NCBI GenBank assembly: GCA_030159075.1
Contig: BROG01000263.1
Coordinates: forward strand, 460,001 to 524,000
From: Atrina japonica
Taxonomy: Eukaryota > Mollusca > Bivalvia > Pterioida > Pinnidae
DNA length: 64,000 nucleotides
Direction of reading: 5' to 3'
Shown here: piece after piece, positions 58,062 to 64,000 of the stretch
Position numbering within the stretch: position 1 is the stretch's first letter
Layout: each line of letters opens with the position of its first letter
Program-made: the position numbers and the translations under genes
The notes under the pieces: generated by a model
Told to the model about the DNA's origin: nothing
The model's database searches: none
Seen by the model: only the letters and a program-made list of their open reading frames with translations

Positions 58062-59092
58062 GATGCTTTGCATCAAATTTTTCTTGTACTTAATGTCTTA
58101 ACCGGTCTCTCTACCAGCGAAACAGGAGTATATTAGTTTTTCGTCCGTCAGGTTGAAATTAAAGTTAAACTTTTTAAATGTTCACCACCTATTTAATAAT
58201 CGTGTTGAGGTAAGGACGTGTTATGATTCGTCGTACTCTCAAAATAATGTTAAATATTAATCAGTCATAGCTAAATGGCTGTTTCTCCATAACAAAGGTG
58301 TTGAAAACCCATCATTTGGGCAAGTTAGTCTCGTGTATTTACAAATATATCTGTTAAGTTAATATCAGGCAACACAAATATATAACATTCGATATTTTTT
58401 GTCTCTTAAAACCAATAGCTACAATGATATTGAAACGAATAAATAAATAAACGGTATGCACAATATGTGTGGTGTCATATACGGTATGTATACTGATTGT
58501 GGAGAGGCCAAAGTATTAGCTTTGTAATATATTATCTTCAATCAAAATGAAAATGGATTGCTAGCCATTCTATATGATTTATATATTTATATTTATTGAG
58601 ATAATAATAAAAGTATAATTTCGTCGGTAAATAAGTTGTTTTATGTATGCAATGGTAATGTAATATTAATTTGCATATATGCATACTGATTAGCCTTAGG
58701 GCTTAAAGTGAATACACAATACAATGATGGATTACTCTAATTAATTCACATAATTTACGTAACATGGCAATATCATTTGACTGAAATAAAATGCTTATAC
58801 ATGTTATTAAAATGTGTTACATTACACAAACGATTACGATTTCATAAAACAAAAAATATATGATAAAGGAGCATTGTTTCCCCCTCCCCCCTCCCGAAAA
58901 AAAATTAATTCTTTCTTACTATTTGTATATGCATACCACATTGCCAAATTATTGTTATGCGTTTGTATATCTATTTTTTTGTTATTGTACACCAATTAAT
59001 AAAAACAAAAACGAAATAATTTGTTGTTTGCAAAACAAATCTAATTCTTCATTGATTAATTTGAATGCTTGAGACTGAAAGTATCAAATGAC
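58062..59092. other. unannotated stretch
   Basis: The palindrome TTGATGCTTTGCATCAA at 58060-58076 lies just outside the ATTCGCCGCC end. No exon recognised. Confidence 0.5.
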
Positions 59093-59384
59093 TTGATGTG
59101 AGGAAGAGAGGTCATGGCTCTGCGGTACTGTGCTCGATTTGCAACCAGGGGGTCGCAGGTTCGAGCCTTGGTGGAGGCGACTGGCTTTACCTGTCCTTCG
59201 GATGAGACAGTAAAAGCCGAGGTCCAGTGTCACAGTAGGTGTCCTCACGTTAGAGCAACCTCAGTGATCAATGACCAATCATATGCCAACATTTGAAGCC
59301 CTTCGCCGTCATTTGGTGACGCCTCCATATGAATGAAATGAGTGGGACGTTAAACAACAATACAACAACAACAATTTGATGTGA
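59093..59384 (+). repeat. full tRNA-derived SINE with 9-bp target-site duplication
   Basis: TTGATGTGA at 59093-59101 and 59376-59384 flanks an insert with a tRNA-like head (box B GCAGGTTCGAGCCTTGG), then GATGAGACAGTAAAAGCCGA GGTCCAGTGTCAC, GAAGCCCTTCGCCGTCATTT, and GAGTGGGACGTTAAACAACA with a CAA-rich tail. Same body as 31205 and 32339 but a different head sequence. Confidence 0.9.
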
Positions 59385-60220
59385 CAAATTATCCGTATAC
59401 AATGAATATACTTGAAATGATCAATTTTACTTTATATATCTACGCATTATATGTTAGATGCATTAAGCAAATAAAACAGGTTATTGCTTGTTTGATTATC
59501 AATGGTTTCAGATTTATGTATTTTTATTGGTTAAAGCAACATTCGATTATGATATTTATTTCATTCATTTCTTTATAATCAACTATTTGTCGTACATGTA
59601 AGAGAGATAACTCCAGAAGACATACTAAAGTAAACACAAATAATTGGAAGATAACTCTAGGTCTACAAACATAACGAATTTAAATTAGATTATAACGAGA
59701 TTAGACTTGTGTAAGGAACACGAAATATTGAGCTACAGTATTATATAGAATCCCGTTTTCGCCAATCATCTTCAATTTTTAAGAAGTTTATCTAGAGTAA
59801 GGGGACACATGTAACATGTTTTGTTTTCCTAGTACCTCGGGGGATCCTTTGGGTAGGCCAAAACTGCAAAAATAGTCCAGTTAAAACACTTTTTCTCTAA
59901 AAAGAAAGATGCCAATGTAGTACATGAGTAAAGAGGGTATAAATCCCTCTTCCAAAGGCGTAAAATTTATTATTACAGGTTGTCCCTATGATGGGGGCCA
60001 ATGGTGGCCATATAGTGATCATGAACTACACCTCTCTACTTTAGTGAATTGTAAAGAGAAAAACTGAAAACATTTTAAAACCGTGAAATCTATCTCCATC
60101 TAAGCAGGAATTCGGGGTCCTAGGCGGGCCAAAGTGATAATAATTCCATTACCATATATCTTAGATCCACGTGCACAGGTCACATCATCGCGTACAAGAG
60201 TCGCTTATGTTAATTCATGT
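59385..60220. other. unannotated stretch upstream of the RT relic
   Basis: No GIY-YIG-like or other coding sequence recognised before the RT, so the element is either 5'-truncated near 60221 or lacks that part. Confidence 0.5.
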
Positions 60221-61900
60221 TAATATGTATCAATTGCGTATAAGACATGGGTAAATACAAGTGAGGGCTTTGTACCAAGCGCGAACTCTATGGATGCTTT
60301 AAAATATGAAGACGTAGAACCAGACACTTTGTCTGAATGGCTGAAAGCCATACGATGGTTGATAAAATCTCGTATTCGAAAACTTAAAGGGACTATGAAA
60401 ACACGTTATCCCTCTGTATTTAATGATCCAGAAGTAGTAACTAAACTGGATAGGTTACATGACCAATATGTACTAGTACCAGCAGACAAAGCCTCAAATA
60501 ATATAGTTTTTATTTGTAAGGCACATTACTATAATTGTTTATTAGAAGAAGAACTTGGGTTTAATACGAATTCTGGAAATCCTACATACACACATAGCTC
60601 ACTTTCAAAGGACGAGATCCTTCAAAATCACGTGTCCGTATTACACTCATTTGATATACCTACAACGGAGACCGATTTCGAGCTACCACATTTATACTGG
60701 ATACCTAAACTTCAGAAAAACCCATATAAGCAAAGATACATAGCAGGATCCAGCAAATGTTCTACCAAACCTTTATCTTTACTCCTTACCAAGATATTGA
60801 CAGCTGTTAAGGAGAAACTTCAAAAATACTGTACAGTTGCTTATTCCAGAAGCGGTGTAAATCAGATGTGGATACTTAAAAATTCTAAACAGCTTTTAGA
60901 AAATTTGAAGGCACACAATTTTTCTCGAATTCACAGTATCAAAACTTATGACTTCTCAACTCTTTACACTACTATTCCACATACAAAATTAAAAGAAAGA
61001 CTTTTTAGCATCATAGACAACTGCTTTTTCACTAAAGGTGGTACCCGAAAATTTAAATATCTAGTGATTGGCTATCAGGATACTTATTTCGTCAGCACCA
61101 CTCTGATTCTACACATAAGTATACTGAAGTTGATATAAAAAAACATGCTGGAATTTCTAATAGACAATATATTTGTAATGTTCGGAGACGTGGTCTTTCA
61201 ACAAACTGTCGGCATTCCTATGGGAACCAATTGTGCTCCTTTATTGGTAGACCTGTTCCTTTATTCATACGAAGCAGACTTCATTCAGAAACTGCTGAAT
61301 CAAAAGAAGAAAAAGTTAGCGGTGTCCTTTAATTTGACATTTAGATATATCGACGACGTTTTGTCAATTAATAATGACAATTTTCATACATATGTCAATG
61401 CGATATATCCCAGCGAACTAGAAATTAAAGATACAACAAAATCAAGTACACACGCTTCATACTTAGACATTTTACTTAATATAAACACAGACGGGAAATT
61501 AGCAACTAAGCTATACGATAAACGCGACGATTTCGGCTTTCCCATCGTAAATTTTCCACATTTAAGTAGTAATATCCCTCAGTCACCTGCATATGGAGTT
61601 TATATTTCACAAATGATCCGATATGCCAGGGCGTGCACAACATATGAAGATTTCATATACAGAGGTAAACTACTCACTGACAAATTATTGACATAGGGAT
61701 ATCGAAAACCGCGTTTAATGTCAACGTTCCGCAAATTTTATGGTCGGTATAATAGTCTTGTTTGCGACTACTCTGTTTCACTAAGTGAAATGTTGAGTTG
61801 CCTTTCGTTGGCGGTTGTTGAGACGTCTGTACCAATTGTGACGAGGATACACTCCTCACGTGTTTCATTGGACTTGAATGTGGACTCACGGCGGGTGTGA
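60221..61900 (+). pseudogene. Penelope-like reverse transcriptase relic
   Basis: The frame is open from just after a TAA at 60221-60223. The first ATG is at 60290. The first open part (282 codons) holds VPADKASNN (residues 63-71), LPHLYWIPKL..PYKQRYIAGS and the motif A-like YDFSTLYTTIP (220-230). The second part (from 61145) holds GIPMGTNCAP (its residues 23-32) and the catalytic RYIDD (67-71), then SYLDILL and IRYARACTTYEDFIYRGKLL. Both parts lie in the same frame. A patch from ~61092 to ~61144 is read one base off and contains a TAA, so it carries two compensating 1-base indels. A TAG at 61694-61696 interrupts the frame; the copy at 21070 has CAG there. After it, the frame continues (FYGRYNSLVCDY) to 61900. 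The block order and YxDD context resemble Penelope-like RTs. No GIY-YIG domain follows; in the Naiad branch it precedes the RT. Not functional as it stands. Confidence 0.8.
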
Positions 61901-62050
61901 TCGGTCGACAGGGGATGCTTACTCCTCCATGGCACCTGATCCCACCTCTTGGTTTCCAGAGGTCCGTGTTTGTCCATTTTTACTGGATTTGTATCTATGT
62001 CCTGGACATCCTATTGATTTATACTTTGGTATCTGAAATTTTTATATTGA
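61901..62050 (+). repeat. 3' untranslated tail of the RT element, with hairpin
   Basis: This is the segment found in about eleven other places in the window. The hairpin ACCTCTTGGTTTCCAGAGGT at 61944-61963 has a 6-bp stem and an 8-base loop. The copies end consistently just after TATACTTTGGTATCTGAAAT with a short T/TA run, suggesting it marks the element's true 3' end. Confidence 0.85.
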
Positions 62051-63716
62051 TAATTAGATATTTGTCATATTTTCATATTTTTACTTCACGCTTCCAATAG
62101 TTCTTGCTTACAAACTGAAACAATAAACATAGGTAATATGCAAAGTTATTCCTCACAAATACAACAAATCTGTAATTCTTAGCCCTTACTCGCCTACACT
62201 ATTTCTTATTTTAGCGGCAGTAATTATCGTTTGGATAATTTAGGGGAATAAAGAGCTCAAGTTTATATTTTTTACAGTCAGTAAGTGAAGTTCCTGAAAA
62301 TAGATTAATTACTTAAATGAATTTTAGGACACGAGCATAGCAAACGTCGGTAAAATCTAAACGATTAAAATTCAAAGAGAGTGTGAGAAAATACAAAATA
62401 CATGTTTTTTTATTAAGACAAAATCAACAAAGATGATCGATCATATCTCTTCAAAAGTGTGTGTGCAGGAAAGTACTTATTTTAATTCTTTAAAAATATA
62501 AAGGTCAAGGACAAATATCATTGAGGCAATAGTTCTGCACCAAGAATGGGCTAAACCCTGGGGATGATGATATTCCCAGGTTTTATCCTAACGCAAAGCG
62601 ACAATTATATATGAATGAGATTGCACATTTTAATGTTTGATGTCCTTTTCGTTTAAAGTTATTGATTAACCCTTTGAACCCTGCAGACCATAATAGACTG
62701 GTCTTTAATAATGGGAAAAAGTATATCATTAGGATATTCACGGGTGAAAGGTTTAAACAACAAAAATAGTTTATTAAAGTTTCACAAATTATATTAAAAC
62801 AAAATCAATTCGCATCATAAAATATATGTATAATCATAAATATAGCGGCCGACGTTTTAAAATCTATGATACAGTTTAAACCGTTTAAGCAGACATTTTA
62901 GCGATGATTCAAATTTGACATTATTAGCGAGGTTATTGAAATCGCTAAAATTGAATATCAATTCAATTGATTCCTTATCGTAGGTAAGCGGTATGTTTTA
63001 ATCATAAAATCGCTTATACAGTATGTACAATTACAATACTTCTCTCATAAAAATTATTCGGGCAGAGATCTGTCCAATATACTATCAAATATATCAAAAT
63101 CTTTGATCATAGAATTGTGATCAAATATAACGAATTGTCCATCACGATGCTTAATGTATTAAAACTTGCCAAGATGATAAAAGCTTTCCGTCTTCTGTAC
63201 ATCTAAGTAAAGTTTTACTAACATACAAAGTATGAAATTACCCTCAGTAAACTATAATGAAATAAACTCATATTTGAAAGCAAAGGGGATCTGTAAATGT
63301 ATATCACTGCTATGCTTGCTTGATGCCTAAACAAGTTTTGCCAGTAACTCTATATATAACCCCAACGCAATCCTCGCGTCATGATTAGTATGTACACAAC
63401 TTAATCTAGACTGCGGTATACTACAATTTCCTTATCCTCTTCAAGAGCGTTATCTCGACAGGGGAAAATTATTTTCTAATTTGAAAAATAAATTCCAATA
63501 ATTGTCAAATTAACTTCAAGCAGCGCAAATCTACTGATTTAGTAATAGATGGTACGCTAATATATACGTTTTACCAAGTAAGATAACTCTTGTGTACTTG
63601 CGCCTTATGCCGTCACGTAAACCTAGAAGGAATCAAATGTGTTTGGGTTATTAACACCACAAGTACACCGAACACATTTCCCCAATCATCATGTCAAGTT
63701 TAAATAGTGGAGCAGA
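62051..63716. other. unannotated stretch
   Basis: No exon or known repeat recognised. Confidence 0.5.
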
Positions 63717-63857
63717 GAACTTGGTTACTCCTCCATGGCACCTGATCCCACCTCTTGGTTTCCAGAGGTCCGTGTTTGTCCATTTTTACCGGATTTGTAT
63801 CTGTGTCCTGGACATTCTATTAATTTATACTTTGGTATCTGAAATTTTTATATATTA
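63717..63857 (+). repeat. RT 3'-tail copy
   Basis: TTGGTTACTCCTCCATGGCA CCTGATCCCACCTC through ACTTTGGTATCTGAAATTTT TATAT is nearly identical to 61918-62047, so this is a young, severely 5'-truncated insertion. Confidence 0.92.
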
Positions 63858-64000
63858 CAACGTACCCAGAAAGAGACGTATAATCTAAAAAAAAAATAAA
63901 AAAAATTACATAAGCAAGAAATATTTTTAATTCCTATAAATGTTGTGAACATTGCTTGAGAAATCCAGTTTGGCAACCATTCACTTGCAGTTCATAATTT

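Noticed and set aside
59114..59296. 60-codon frame and the minus frame at 31146-31424
   Set aside because: Both lie entirely within tRNA-derived SINEs.
61694..61696. Programmed stop or selenocysteine recoding in the RT
   Set aside because: The codon is TAG, not TGA, and the sister copy at 21070 has CAG, so a simple nonsense mutation explains it.

Overview
The window looks like AT-rich, gene-poor nuclear DNA from an animal, most likely a bivalve mollusc. This is an inference. It rests on a natriuretic-peptide-receptor-type exon with a GT splice donor, tRNA-derived SINEs with a GGGACGTTAAAC-type 3' end that I associate with molluscs, Penelope-type reverse transcriptase (RT) relics, and a very heavy load of long microsatellites ((TA)n, (GA)n, (ATT)n, (GATA)n, (ATAC)n). 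Nothing bacterial or viral is visible.

The only convincing host coding sequence is one exon at 5999-6713 (+). It carries a signal peptide and the first ~210 residues of a receptor-family ligand-binding domain of the natriuretic peptide receptor / receptor guanylyl cyclase type, and ends at a GTAAGA donor. I could not find its other exons. Everything downstream may be intron or intergenic DNA.

The rest is a layered repeat landscape. (1) A Penelope-like RT relic at 60221-62050 (+) has a short out-of-frame patch and a nonsense codon. About a dozen 5'-truncated copies of its 3' end are scattered on both strands (21.1, 21.9, 24.4, 35.8, 41.4-42.0, 48.2, 48.9, 51.5, 55.4 and 63.8 kb), several keeping a 3' hairpin. 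(2) A ~210-bp dispersed repeat (1-225, 26745-26950, 35383-35605, 54345-54460) contains a hammerhead-ribozyme-like core. The copy at 35409-35454 (-) has stems I, II and III, CUGAUGA, GAAA and a GUC cleavage site. (3) An inverted-repeat element at 23665-24184 carries a second hammerhead-like core in each arm. (4) tRNA-derived SINEs of at least three types occur, two with clear target-site duplications (32327-32626 and 59093-59384). (5) Small TIR elements with CAGTARAACCTCG-like ends occur, one filled with a 76-bp minisatellite (12329-13252) and one sitting inside a (TA)n tract (40635-41296). (6) There is a 159-bp foldback hairpin (29777-29935), ~400-bp direct repeats 2.09 kb apart (15938-18408), and several short tandem arrays.

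The most interesting reading is that self-cleaving-ribozyme repeats (retrozyme-like or Penelope-LTR-like) coexist here with an RT family whose 3' tail shares the ten-base string ACTTTGGTAT with the ribozyme repeat. That is a possible autonomous/non-autonomous pairing. It is a hypothesis from motif reading, not a proven system.
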